Shown here: piece after piece, positions 27,301 through 39,756 of the stretch
How positions within the stretch are numbered: the first letter of the stretch is position 1
Layout: every line of letters starts with the position of its first letter
Notes under the pieces: model-generated
What the model saw: the letters and a program-made list of their open reading frames with translations, nothing else
Told to the model about the DNA's origin: nothing
The model's database searches: none
Made by a program: the position numbers and the translations under genes
DNA from: Anisakis pegreffii
Taxonomy: Eukaryota > Nematoda > Chromadorea > Rhabditida > Anisakidae
NCBI GenBank assembly: GCA_035041965.1
Contig: JAPYMA010000132.1
Span: 150,287 to 214,286 of the forward strand
Reading direction: 5' to 3'
Length of the DNA: 64,000 bases

Positions 27301-29644
27301 ATGCCAACGTCGAGGATGCTTGTTTCGGCAGTACTATTGGCAACTTTCAACGTATTCCTTCCCAGATACAATGCTCAGGTTACATCATTGGTCATATGAA
27401 ATTAGCTTTACTACAAAATTTTTGATTTTTCAAACTTATAATGCAATTTCATGCGCGGCATTCAATTCCATATGCGCGGTCACCTTCCTTCTTCTTGAAA
27501 TTAGTATTTGAGCCTCGAGAAAACCTACATCTTATTTGCAGGTTATTCACAAGCACAATATTTTCAGAAGTTATCACCCAGGCTTTCATGTTTTTGCAAT
27601 AAGAAAATCTGAGTGATAACTTCTGCTTTATCACTCATCAACATACTCTATTTTAAAATAAACGGGAGTCAATCTGCGCAAATAAGTATGTGGTCAAACG
27701 ATAGACTGAAAATTCAAAATTTTGCTGACAAAGAGGTGAAGGAGAATGAATCTTTCTATAAATGAACAAAAATTTCAGTCACTATCAACTACAGAAACAG
27801 CATTACCAAACCTTCCACCACTTCTACATCCGAATAACTGCATAATCAACTGCATGAAAGGTTGTCCAGTGGGTACTGTAGAACAATGTCAAATGCAATG
27901 CCAACAAATATGGTTTGTCTTAAACGTTCTTTGTGAAGCGCGTCTTCAGTGATTCTTGTTGCAATTTTTATCCCTTCGTTTTGGTCATTTTCACCAACTG
28001 ACTTCTTCAGTAGAAAACGCTATTCGATCGAACGAATGCGTTTATGAAGGTAGGTCTTGGCCGCCATCGACCAACTGCATTAATTCAGTTCAGTAATTTT
28101 ATCAAGGGTTCCTTGATGAATCCATGGAACCCGTTGATACCTCGTTGCTTCAAATATTCCACTAAACTCAGAATGAAACAATCACGATTCGCACTCTACA
28201 TCGCGATTCGCACTCTACCATTAACCATTCTTCTTGCACCATCGCAGTGTCTGTCACTGTTTAGGAATACAATTGTCACGATTCATTTACGCGTTAATAA
28301 GCAAGCATTCTATTATAAAGTAACTTAACAAGAGATGAATTGCAAGGATGCATTCTCATCCTAAACTGCTGACTTTACAATGAAAACATCTCGAGGTGAA
28401 TATTTCCTACGGTAATCCTCCTTATCGAAACAAATTGAACGTTCACCCTTTCCGCAAAAATTCTTGCTGAAATGCGACCAGTCTAAGAATTTGAATGAAA
28501 CCAATTTGGCATATTTTATTGACATCTCATCATCAAATTACGTATTTCCAGCTCGAATCATCAACTCAAAGAAGCGAATGCAAACAGAAGCAGACTGCCA
28601 CAGCCGAGTCCATTCGTTGCTCAACGACCCACGAGTTCCACAATGCCATTTCCTCAGCAGCAAGTACCACAACCAATAATTGAACCTCCTCTACCGCAGT
28701 ATCCTACTACAGCCTACCCATCACTCCAGCAGCCATTTTCTCCAGCTCCACCTCAACAACCGTACGCAACCGGATTGTCGAGCCCGGCCCAAGCGACACA
28801 AAGTCAGCCTCAGACATACTACAGCCCTGAATCGGCATCTTCACCTCAGTCATATTATCCGTTACCTCAACTACCAACACCTCGACCAACCTACCAACAA
28901 CCATACTATCAACCATCATACCAACAACCCGCATCCACTTACCCATACCAACAACCCGCCTCCACTTACCCATACCAACAACCTGCCTCCACTTACCCAT
29001 ACCAACAACCCGCCTCCACTTACCCATACCAACAACCCGCCTCCACTTACCCACGCCAACAACCCGCCTCCACTTACCCATACCAACAACCCGCCTCCAC
29101 TTACCCATACCAACAACCCGCCTCCACTTACCCAAGCCAACAACGATCACCCCAATCAACTTCACCTATCTACGGTTGCACTGATTACTGTAGAAAATGT
29201 GCGCAGCAATGTGCTTCACAGCAGTATCCTTCTTCACGCACCAATTCGCAGCAACAATATCCTTATACTCAGCCACAATCTCCCTATTCCCAGTCACAAT
29301 CTCCCTACTCTTCAACGTCATTATGTCCTTCATCGTGCCATTCAAGCTGTCAACAAAAATGTCAGTTGTACACGAACGATCTCCTTCAGCAATCAGCTCC
29401 ATCCAATACCTTCTCTCAACAGTCATCATTCGGCAATGCCAATCAAATGTATATTGGTAATGCTAATCAAATGCCGAGTTTATCACCACAATCCACCACT
29501 TACTATAATGGATGCTTACCATGGTGGCTTAGTGGAGGTACCTCGTGTGGTTCATCATGTCCATACGGTGCCGAATTTGCGATCCTTTGCGTTGGTTCTT
29601 CTTCATATAACAACCAAAATTTGTGTTGCAGGAATGGTAAATGA
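27301..29644 (+). CDS. Secreted Cys-rich protein with Q/P/Y tandem repeat
   Basis: Exons 27301-27378, 27779-27912 and 28552-29644 give 434 residues. Exon 1 is a signal peptide (hydrophobic core LVSAVLLATFNVFL; starts at 27301 or 27316 share the frame). Exon 2 carries six Cys in the pattern C-x3-C-x3-C-x7-C-x3-C-x3-C, the last formed across the splice as TG|C. Exon 3 opens with Gln/Pro-rich sequence, then eight copies of QQPASTYP(Y/R/S). Two further four-Cys clusters follow (CTDYCRKCAQQC; CPSSCHSSCQQKC). The C-terminal domain ends in a CC pair, resembling the small nematode CC domain. Short Cys clusters in Gln/Pro-rich proteins suggest a disulphide-linked extracellular or cuticle-associated structural protein; this is an inference. 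An AATAAA at 29793 is the likely polyadenylation signal. Confidence 0.85.
28922..29137 (+). repeat. Coding minisatellite, eight 27-bp units
   Basis: Eight consecutive 27-bp units encode QQPASTYP plus a variable residue (Y, R or S). Units differ by only a few silent or single-residue changes, suggesting recent expansion or homogenisation. All other frames across the array are also open, which produces long spurious open frames on both strands. Confidence 0.95.
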
Positions 29645-29792
29645 GAAATTTCATTTGTCAGTGTGAATCCGTCAGTTCAAACATTAAGAATTGCACGATG
29701 TTTGTTGTATATTTTGATAATCGCAGTAATTCTTTATTATCATATGAATGTTGTTCGTTTTCCAATGTGTTTTTAAAATGTATTTTTGTGTG

Positions 29793-29798
29793 AATAAA
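29793..29798 (+). promoter_or_regulatory. Polyadenylation signal of the Cys-rich secreted protein gene
   Basis: AATAAA lies 149 bp after the stop codon at 29644, in a T-rich context. Confidence 0.6.
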
Positions 29799-29829
29799 CT
29801 CGATCATAAATATTATGAAGTTGATGTGT

Positions 29830-30594
29830 TCGGTCTTGCTAATAATAGAAGTGCCGCCAATAGTTTTTATATTTGTTGCGCTAAGGAATTGGATGTTTAG
29901 ATCACAAAACCATTACAACTCGTAACTTTTTGTATGCAATACAAAAACAAACGAACTGAGACAGTTCGCTGACATGTTCATAAAGTGATCGCTCAAAATT
30001 CCTGTTTTCTTGAAGTCCATCTTTTCATATAAACAAACTGGAGGTGGTCTATTTACTCGGCATGTAGGTCATCTAGTGTGTATTTTTGATGGGTGATAGG
30101 TTGAAATCGCTGCACGATTGACTTCAACTAACCTGCCTTCGTTGCTTATTCAACGCACTAGAATCTAGCTTATTTGATCGAGGGAATAATACCTCCTTAT
30201 TATTTGTTGCTTATAAACGATCGCTCTTTATGAGAAGAGAACGCTGAGATCATTTTCATACACAATATGGATGTTAAGTAGCGATCCACTGATCATACTG
30301 TTGATTAATGGGAGTTTATGTTTGCATTCTTTCAGTGCTTTGTTTTGTGTTGTTGCGATTAATCTGAATTCGATTCGAATACATCTTATGAAGAGCGAAA
30401 CTTGTCTTTGGACAGATATTTGTGTTCAGTTGAGCATCGCAGAGACTCAATTGTATTGTTGTGTTTGCATAATATTGCAGTCAATCGCATTCATTTAGTG
30501 GACACTCAATTAAAGCCAAACATTGCTATTGAACACCGCAAGAACCAGCCAACTGCTATACATATATACCGTCCAGTTAATGTGGATACGTGCT
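29830..30594. other. Gap between convergent genes
   Basis: Contains plus-strand open frames at 30271-30498 and 30402-30611. The latter is antisense to the last exon of the small minus-strand gene and both are probably shadows. Nothing else is seen. Confidence 0.35.
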
Positions 30595-30904
30595 TTAAGA
30601 AATATTCATGAAAAAAGTCTTCATTCTGATCAATTCACGCATATCATCAGCTAGGAATTGGTTAACTTCAGCAGCTTTTATTCCGTTTCTGAGTAACCGC
30701 AAAAAATTGTGATACTGTTATTGTTGTGATGCTTGATGAATCCACTTTATACATATTTACTTCAGTATTCATTCATCAAATAGATTAAATTTTAATTAAT
30801 GAAATTCCAAATGGAATCACCACGAGAATAATGAATAATTCACATTTTATCACCAATCACTGACGGAACATTCTCTTCAGAAGGGAACATTCAAATTCAC
30901 TCAT
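30595..30904 (-). CDS. 45-aa protein, likely downstream gene of an operon
   Basis: Exon 1 (30904-30861) starts with ATG only 6 bp after an ATTCTAG acceptor and ends at a GTGATT donor. Exon 2 (30688-30595) follows GTTACTCAG and ends at TAA; phase 2 joins correctly. The product is a charged, helical 45-residue protein with no signal peptide; I recognise no family. The acceptor lies 93 bp after the stop of the upstream minus-strand gene and about 48 bp after an AATAAA, the arrangement of a trans-spliced downstream cistron. An overlapping open frame exists on the other strand, so confidence is moderate. Confidence 0.5.
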
Positions 30905-31003
30905 GAAGATCTAGAATTTCAGTTGAACAGTTGCAACGGAATGGAGTATAAGAACACTTTATTGGTGATCCGAAAGGATTTCATGAGGTTATTTTCCAAA
31001 TCC

Positions 31004-32406
31004 TTAATGTTTCCACCAATTTATATGAAACTTTAAGATGTGCAAAAGCTCGGTTGGTCTGGTTTTTGGAGTTCCGTTGAATTGGATGTTGAGTTGGATT
31101 TTGGAAGTAGAATGCCGAGCGGTGTCAAGAGTCCACCCACTATCGTATTTGTACCGCTTGATAATTGCTGTAAAAATTACAAGGTAAGCTTTAGGAAAAT
31201 ACTTTTCGTGTTCTGATGGAATGAGTACTTCTTGCGCACTGACAGCATTGTATCGTTTGTTAGTGAGCCAAAATACTAAGGAATTGAAAAATCACTAGCC
31301 TCGATGAGATTTTGCGCTACGACTTGTGGCCATTGTTGCAGTTCCATCGTATAGTTTTCAAATTGTTCTTTTTGAAGTGATGTTGCAGGGCCTTTATCAA
31401 TTCCATTCACATAAATTCGATCATTCTTGAAAATATACGTTCAGATTATACGAATAAGTCTCATTTGAAGAACTCTCATGCACGACAATATTTGAATTTA
31501 GATAAGATTCTTTTGGACTTACCAAAATTAAGCACACAGTTGGTAAAATTATTTGGCCGTTCACGATAGCTGACAAATGTAAAATCACCAATCTGAATGA
31601 CAAATAATCAACCAATGTTGAAATATTCAACTTGAAACGTATTTTACCGCTACGAATTCTAATTTTCACAGAGATATATTCCATCTCCGTGTTCGAAATG
31701 GAGTTAATCAAGGGTTGCCGAGAAATCTTAACTTGACATGAAAAAGATCGTAGTGACTCGTACGAACAGAACATTATATTCTGAAACTTTCTACTGCTAA
31801 AAAGATTTCATGAAGGGTTCTCCATTCTTAAAAAATACATCTTCAGCAACAATAACAAAGCAAAGTACTCACATATTTAAAATGTTCATCGATGTAACCA
31901 AATAAGAGCTGAAAACGTTTGAATACAATCAGTAACAAAAATTTGTTTACTCTTAATGGAATATCGAAATGAATAAGCATTAAAGAAAGCCCATACATTT
32001 TTATTCAATGTTCTTCTTCTATCATTTGAAACGAATATTGTGTTGTGTCTAATGAATATGAAACATCTAGAGTGAGTCTCTGCAACTAGTGGGTTGAGGT
32101 GAACCGAAATTATGGTCAACCTAAAGTTGGCTAGACATCGGAAAGCACCTAACCTGGAGGGTTTTGCAATGAACATCTTTCGTCTGATGCAGTGAGTACG
32201 TATCGCATCGGTTGAATACGAATCCATGAACGAGCGCAATATCAGCTCAGGTAATTTGCTTTCGGACACAATAACAACCAAACTCCACTTTTGTTCTAAC
32301 AACAAAACAAATCCATCCAATCACACACCACACTTCATACCTCTCTTACCCATTCGAGATCAGTATGTCTATTGAGCTCTCCTCGATCTCCTCCACTAAC
32401 AACCAT
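31004..32406 (-). CDS. Unrecognised multi-exon protein, operon candidate
   Basis: The 3' part is firm: exons 31780-31648, 31569-31523, 31425-31296 and 31167-31004 join with phases 1, 0, 1 and end at TAA. The 5' part is less certain. The likely first exon, 32406-32350, begins with ATG 24 bp after a TTACAG acceptor; 32287-32154 fits it in phase 0, and 31905-31872 (TTTTCAG...GTGAGT) is another probable exon. The joints in between were not resolved. The readable product is soluble-looking with beta-rich stretches such as MEYISVKIRIRS and IYVNGIDKG. I do not recognise it. A loose similarity of the last exons to TMEM231 was considered and dropped because no membrane helices are present. Confidence 0.55.
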
Positions 32407-33299
32407 TTCAGTTATTCTTTCAGTGCGCTTCTGTAACAACTGCTGGCTGTTGTTTTTGAATCACTTTACATAACGCCGCTATTTGACTGTTTTTCAATTT
32501 ACTATTGTACGATCCTCATCAACATTTATAAGCGAAAATGGATTTGCATAAGTAATCGGACATAATGGTATATGTCTAGACATTACGTGGATCTGTCAAA
32601 CGTATGTCACTCCACGAAAATGCACCAGATCGTTCTAATTTGAACAGTTCCACATCTGCATTTTATGAAAGCAAAGTCTATCAGTGATGGTAATCGAAAT
32701 TTGAGTTAGGTTCGAATCCGGTCTTAAAATCGCATCTTTTAAGATCCTGAAGTTCGGCATTCCAATCGAAAACGAAAATTATTTGGCAGAATAATTCCGA
32801 AAATTACTGGAAAAGTATTCAAACTGAAAACAAGATCGAAATCCAACTGAATCTCGGTCGGTTACCGTCACTAAATCATATCCATTCGTACTGATCGTGA
32901 GAGCGTGAACCCAAATCATCAAACAAGCTGTCAACCAACGCTTAGTCGCATCGATCACGAAAGTCGATCATTAAATGCGAATAACTGTTGAACGGAATAT
33001 CGACACTTAATTTCTTCAAGTGCCAGCATTTCAATAATAATAAAGTCTTTGTAAAATTTGATAATAATAAAGAATGAACAAAAACAAAAACGCAACAAAA
33101 ATATTTTTATTTGCACGACCTTAAAACTGTTGCTAACGTCCACTGGTGATCACAGTGACCTTCTTCACACAAGATGCAATTGTAAACTAATAAAAAATGA
33201 TCTCAAAACATGCAACGCTCATCGAAAATAATACTACTATTTCAAGGCATCAATTAAACTGAACGGGATAGCGAACGAATATTTTATGAGATAAATGAC

Positions 33300-33858
33300 C
33301 TTTTGAATTCGATTTCGCCAATTTACACAAACGTTCCACTGGATGAAAGAGATCAGCATGAATTCAAGATAATGCAATGACCGTATGCGTGCATTTACAT
33401 ATTCATTGACTTAGGAATGATCCAAGAAGCAAAAAAACTAATATCGAAAAAGGAAGCTGAGATTCAAAGCAATATCACAATACAAACGATTGTACACTGA
33501 AATTATCTGATCAGGATTTCGGATTATGCATTCTTCATTTTCCCATTTTTCGACACAACCAACATCGTATCTTTGAGCTGTTCCATCACTTTTAATCGTT
33601 GATGAGTGCTTCCATCGGGATCCAGCCTGAATAATAACGTAATCCACACTGACAACAGAAATGTTCATTTTGAAATTCCTCACGAGAAAAATCGCAAAAT
33701 TAATGAAATATTTTTCTCAGTTCATAGAGCAATATAAACAGCTCTCGTGTGAATCGAAACCGACACATTCATGGTTACGAGGATCAGTAGAAATAGACTG
33801 CTTGTTACGGATTGAAAATGGGATAAGGAAACGATTCAAGCATCTTGAGTAGAGGCAT
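33300..33858 (-). CDS. Candidate unrecognised gene in the same-strand cluster
   Basis: Exon 1 (33858-33809) starts with ATG 20 bp after a GCTCACAG acceptor and ends at GTAACA. Exon 2 (33648-33498) follows TTGTCAG and joins in phase 2. It encodes 50 residues containing a GSRWKHSS stretch and two Cys. A possible third exon, 33338-33300, follows TTTCATCCAG in phase 0; later exons were not found with confidence. A plus-strand frame at 33661-33852 is also open, so orientation rests on phase agreement and on the neighbours being minus-strand. Confidence 0.35.
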
Positions 33859-34118
33859 ACGACACTTCGTTCGTAAAACTGTGAGCAGAATATGGTTGAT
33901 CATTTAAAGAAATTAAATAACATTTTAAGTATTTCAAAGAAAAGCAGATAAATGCTAGTAATATTTTTGATCACACAGGATCAATTTTGAGGATGCAGAT
34001 TTTAAACAAGATAAACGATCAAGACGTAATTGGTTTCTAGAAAAAATAAAGAATTTACAATGTCGTGTGGCGTGAATAGTAACTGTCACGAATTTGCTCC
34101 CAATCAAAAGGTGCTGAA

Positions 34119-35074
34119 CTAACTGAAAAACAATCCACAATGAGAAAGTGAAGAAAACAGAGGATGAGTATCTTCTTCCCCTATAACAAATAATTTTTAC
34201 AATCAAATCGACCACAAAAGAAAGAAATTGACTTCTGCGAAAAAATCGTTTGAGATCTTCGGTATGGCATACAATACCGTAAACCATCATCGAAACAACA
34301 CCTGCGCCAAGCATCGCCATTGGATAGATTTCAGCTTTACGGGCAAAACTTGATAACAGTGATCTGAATCAGATGCTTTCAAGCAAATGAAATGAATGCC
34401 TTCAATCATAACAGATTTATATCATCTCTGCCTTATCTTGGCCATGGATAAAAGTGAATAATTTTGAACGTACTAGACACGTTCTGGGTTTTAACTCCTA
34501 CAGATTTTGAAACGGGATTGGATTTTGTTCAAAACAGAAATAAGATTAACAGTCACAATCCATCAATGCATCCATCAATCGCAAATCACTCAGGAATTTA
34601 GAAATACTACAGCTGTTTTGAACTGTTATCACATACCGGCAACTGTTTCTGGTAAAAGGGATATTTTTCTGTAATTCTTCATTAATTTGTAGTGCTTGGA
34701 ACTTCAACGATTGAATCCATCAGTACGTAATTTTAAAAGTGAGAGTACGATACCGTGATCTATACTGACACCATATTAAGATCATCCTGCACACCCCTTC
34801 TTACTGTTTCAACCAAATCACTGGCAGATTTCTCGACTTCATCAAGTATGAAGACTATATCAGTATGCAAACAGTACAAATTATAGTTTTTCGCATTTGA
34901 TTTATAGTTTGCATACCCTTTGCGCCTCCATCAGCACATTCTTTGGGATTTACTCTGACAATACATAACAACAAGAAAGATAAGAGATACTTTTGCATTT
35001 TAAAACATCAATATAAATTAATTTTTTCGAAACCTCTTCGGAGCATCTTTTAACGGTTCCCATTTCTTGCTCAT
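34119..35074 (-). CDS. Unrecognised 124-aa protein with one membrane helix, six exons
   Basis: Exons: 35074-35034, 34954-34917, 34854-34772, 34701-34637, 34363-34278 and 34180-34119 (stop TAG). All five junctions are GT..AG with matching phase. A GATTTTCAG acceptor 23 bp before the ATG is a good trans-splice site. The N-terminal ~75 residues are charged and helical (KVFILDEVEKSASDL, LQINEELQK). A likely membrane helix follows (YPMAMLGAGVVSMMVYG, about residues 90-106), then a short tail. The layout, a small basic/amphipathic protein with one helix near the C-terminus, resembles many small mitochondrial membrane proteins, but no family is recognised. The frame also stays open through the last intron, so an alternative C-terminus is possible. 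Confidence 0.72.
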
Positions 35075-35099
35075 TTTTTCGAATGGTACAAGCGATCCT

Positions 35100-38064
35100 G
35101 AAAATCACAGTGACTGATCGGAATTTTATGAATATTTTCCATGATTTGACTCATTAAATTCGTTGGCTATGGTATCGAACTGAAGCTGAAATGAATGGAA
35201 AGGAAATTTTGCATAGTAATGTGACATAATTGAACTCTGATCTTCTGATTTACAAGCATCGATCGCACTTCCGCACGATGAACTAACTCAAACATTATCA
35301 AACTGAGCACGACGTTCAATCACACACAATTCGCACATCATAAATCCTTATTCCAGAAGCACCAATTGAACACCTAACACCTAGAGGCACATTTCACGGC
35401 ACGAATAAACTGATCGCAAAATGAAACAGAACATCGCAGAATTTCGCGAATGACTTCTAGGGGATTCGTGAAAGGAGAACACACAACTCCTTTCACAATT
35501 TCAAATAATGATCAACAGAAGTGAAGTTCGGCAAATAAAAACGAACACTTGCAACAAATGTGTTTTCTCAATAATTCTTGCTGCGCATCCACTCATGCTG
35601 CTACGAGAGCAGTAACGTGTGCTCATGTATAATAACAGTAATCCGGTTGCACTTTCTCACCTCTCTAACTACAAATCTGAGCCTAAGCTGCAACATGCAG
35701 GGAACGTTTGTGTCACGCCGAAACACAACAGCTGCCTGCCACTCGTATACCCGTAGCGACATTACAGATTACCGAGAAGAACGCCAATTTGCATTCACAA
35801 AAAACGAAAATGTTATGCAATGATTCTTCGCGAGTGTCGAGAGATCGGGGATCTCGTCGTGTCCGTCGGGGAGCCGCACCAAAAAGCTGAGGCTAACACT
35901 GTCTGGGAGTTTCTCTCCATCAGGACCCCTGGCAAGGACCCCGAACGTTCCCCGACGAACGTTAGTCCCCGAAACGCTATTTTAGGTTCTATTTCAGGTC
36001 CACACAATCGCTTTGAAAGTAAAACAAGATAAAGGTATTTGTTCTAGGTGCAGTTTTACTAGAACGAATTTGCTGTACATATAAATATTTAATCATGAAT
36101 ATACCGAAATGAAATTGTTGATCAAAACGAAATACATATAAACATAGGTGATATCTCATGAATGAACTGACCAAACTGAATAATGCATAGATACGAAAAA
36201 GTTTTCTCGCACTCACAATGGTAAGGGTTAACAGAAATGAGATATTGAAAATTTTGTTGATTGATGTTCACCAGAAATAATAATGAGTTAGTTCCTTCAT
36301 ACACTCATCAAGATGCACGAACGAATTCTTTAACAAACGATTAATCTAATTGCATAAACACACACACAAAGATCATGAACTTCACCAGATAGTGTCATCT
36401 GGCATAGTTATGAACTTGACAAGGAACAAAACAGAGAGCAACCGTAAAAAAAAGGAGGACAATTTTTGGAGTGAAAATTTTGGAGACGAACAAATTGTTG
36501 TTGTTGCATACAACACACATCGGAATGATCGTTTCAAATGACACATTTATATCGACGCGTCAAATCGGTTATTAATATACGTATCGATTGACTGCTGTTC
36601 GCGAACTTATTCATGTTGAATCAATTTTGTTGACAATAACCATCCGAGTTTAACAAAACATCAGAATAACATTAATCAATCAACCGTATAATCCAATTCC
36701 AGAACAACGGGCTAAATGAACTCAAATTTCAAAACTTGAGAACGATGAAATGTGTGAACAAACGGGAGATAATAAATACACAAAGAAATTACACATGATA
36801 TAACGAGCTTGTAATTTAGAAATCCTGATGATGATTAGCATTTAAAAAACAATATGGAATTCAATTTTAGAAAGCGAAAAAATTCTGTGTGTACTGAATG
36901 AAAATGAATGTAATTACAGTTGGGAGAAGATACTCGTAGCTCATAAATTAAATATGAATTATATACACACACTTTTATGAACAAACAAACGCATAAATCA
37001 ATTAAACTAAGCTCTATTATGCATTATGATACGAACATATAAGCGATTTTATATTCACAAATCACAAATATCTGATGATGATATAAATGATGATAAGTTT
37101 TCATTTATTAACACAAACACCTCAATAACGCAGAGGATGAATACATTAAGCAAACGATACATGAAAACTTGCCATTATGTGAAAACGATCACGACGAAAT
37201 GCTGCTCATATTGTCAAATAATGCAGCAAAATTCAATTTCACCTATTCACTGAACTAAGCTCTACTTGGCATTCAACCTCTGCGTGACATTGTAAAATGC
37301 CGATGAAAGCAAGCAACGTTGTTACGTTCAAATCTATACAATTCATCGCACGAACCGAATGATTATAATACTAAAAAATTCCTCTCAAAATACATCAATA
37401 AGTATACAAAAGACATCACAGAACGAACGCTTCCTTCGCAAACTCGATGCGAAAAACATAAACAATACACTTTTTTTCGTAGGTTTTTATCAGTTACTAA
37501 ACGAACTGAACTGGTTGGGCATCTGGCATCGCATAACATGAAACAACTATATGGCAGAGATTTATTAACAATACTACTCTCAGTAGCAATGCTTTAACAA
37601 TGCGTGTGGTGTATTAAATGTATAGCATAAATGTACTATCAAATAATGTGTATGTACAGCTCAGAGAGAAGCACAAAAAAAAAAGATGAGTAATGCCATT
37701 TTGGCGTTTGCAAAACTGAACGTTTTTGATGGTTTTCGATGGAAAAGTTTCGTCTGAACAAGTTCCGGATTTTCTCGCTCATAATCAGTATAAGAATCAG
37801 CGAGCTGAAGTAAAATTTGCGAGCTCATCATCGAATATCAGTTCTTGTTTTTGCAACCAACTCGGTTTAAATTGTCTGTGGATTCGATGTAGATGGACGA
37901 ATTTCATGCTCCCTGAAACAATTTCACATGCAACAACATTGTTCATCAAAACGGTAATTTGCATCAAATACTGCAGAAAGGTGGCAACGCATTAGTTCTA
38001 TCAAACGAATATCACATAAGAAAATTTGAAACGAATAATAAATAACTATGATCATTTCAACTAA
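35100..38064. other. Intergenic stretch between the small-gene cluster and zer-1
   Basis: Holds a GC-rich, repeat-like island at ~35820-36010 with two overlapping open frames, and an unsupported plus-strand frame at 37726-37995 just downstream of the zer-1 stop. The rest is very AT-rich with no supportable gene. Confidence 0.4.
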
Positions 38065-38627
38065 TCAATTTTTCTGACATGCTAGCTTAACTGATAAAGA
38101 AAATGAGGAGAGTAAAGCCACAAACCAGTCATTGATATTTCTGAGGACAATATTCGCTAATTTACGCATACGTGCAGACGATCGAGCATCGTTGGCGACC
38201 AGTTCTAGTAAAGGCACGCCACCTTCGTTTCGTACGTACGCACAATATTTGTCACCTATCACAAAATTCAAATCAACCGTTCACCTCGAAAATTTTCATC
38301 TCCCTCGTCCACGAATAATGGCGATCAACAACTCCAAAATCAAACAGTAACAAATTCGATTTAACTGATCTCACTCAACACCATTCACGTGAACCTATAC
38401 AGAGATTTCATTCACATCAGCGATACCAAAGAATGAGTGGAAAATCAACAAACGAATTAATTATCAGAAAATAGATACGATCAGTTGAAGTTAGATTCGC
38501 TAGTGCCCAAATGGCCCAGTGTTGACTTGCTTGAGCGTCGAACATTGGTATTAGACGTAGAATTGGCTTGAACGAACGATAATTTATGAAACGACGTGCC
38601 TCTAGATCCCAACTTTCGGTTGCCTTC

Positions 38628-38673
<46 letters not shown>

Positions 38674-39717
38674 CGATAACATTAATATTATTATTATCAA
38701 ACTATACTTACAAATAATAACAGTGATACTTATTATGATTGTTATTATGAAATTACATTTACAAATCAAAACGGAACAAGCGCAAATCGAAACGAACCTT
38801 GATGATCTTCTGCATGACAACATCGCGAGACACAGAGACGCACTTCCACGCAGCTTGCCCATCACTCACCATGTGCGCCAAAACACCGGCGCTGTTATAA
38901 CTTATCTCAATACCATCGACAAGCATGCCCAACAATGCACTAAATCGTTTCATCATCGATTACAAATAAATATTTAGGTCAGAATGAACAATGACCAAAA
39001 CAAATACCAGAATATATTGATGTATGCGTCATTCATGAGCTGCGATCGTAACTGCTCAACTTCAGCAATATTCCCAATTAATCCCATCATATTCCGCACT
39101 AATTCAGTTTCATTTTGAAATTGTTGATAACACTGATGGAATAGGTGAAGACCGTCTGCATCCAAGAATCGTACACAATTCACTGGTGTTTCATCTTAAT
39201 CATTTTACTATTATTCGCACACACTACTCATAGCATTCATTCACAATTTTAATGGCATTACTCATCTGTTTCTAAATCAAAAAAACGTTAATATATTAAA
39301 TACAAAATCCATACTCCATACAGAAATTCAGTCAAACTCACTGAGACTGCATGAATGAATATGCATTTAGTTCAAGAACACTATCTTGAGCCACCCAAAC
39401 AACGAAAACAATTGCAACATTAATCCCATTTACAAATGCTAAATAAAACCTGTAATATTCCAAAGGAAACTCCATCCGACTTCCATAACGTCGTCACAAA
39501 TACCAGCTGCATGTTTGCGACGAATCTGCTCCAAAATTATCTGAATTTTTCCATCATTACTTCAATTTTTAAAACTTACAATTGATCTGAATAATTCTCA
39601 ATCGTGTAAAAAATGCCGCCTCACTTTTTGAATCACATATTTTTCGGGACGAATTTACTTGAAATAATTATTGAATAAAACAATATTATTTCAATGAAAT
39701 ACACACCAAATTTAATG

Positions 39718-39756
<39 letters not shown>

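Noticed and set aside
28680..29666. Long open frames in the other plus frame (328 codons) and on the minus strand (152 codons)
   Set aside because: They are shadows of the 27-bp coding repeat, which lacks stops in several frames. Only the frame with signal peptide, Cys clusters and phase-matched exons is accepted.
31004..31780. Identification as TMEM231 (ciliary transition-zone protein)
   Set aside because: Some spacing in the last exons is reminiscent, but the expected N- and C-terminal membrane helices are missing and the upstream exons do not fit.
32709..32719. GGTTCGAATCC, a tRNA T-arm-like word
   Set aside because: No acceptor, D or anticodon stem can be folded around it.
33661..33852. 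Plus-strand 63-codon frame after a TTTCTCAG acceptor
   Set aside because: It overlaps minus-strand exons that join in phase and follow a start-proximal acceptor; the plus frame has no partner exon. The choice is not certain.
34278..34363. NDUFA4-like or MICOS-like mitochondrial protein
   Set aside because: Only the general layout (one helix, charged flanks) is similar; no diagnostic motif could be seen.
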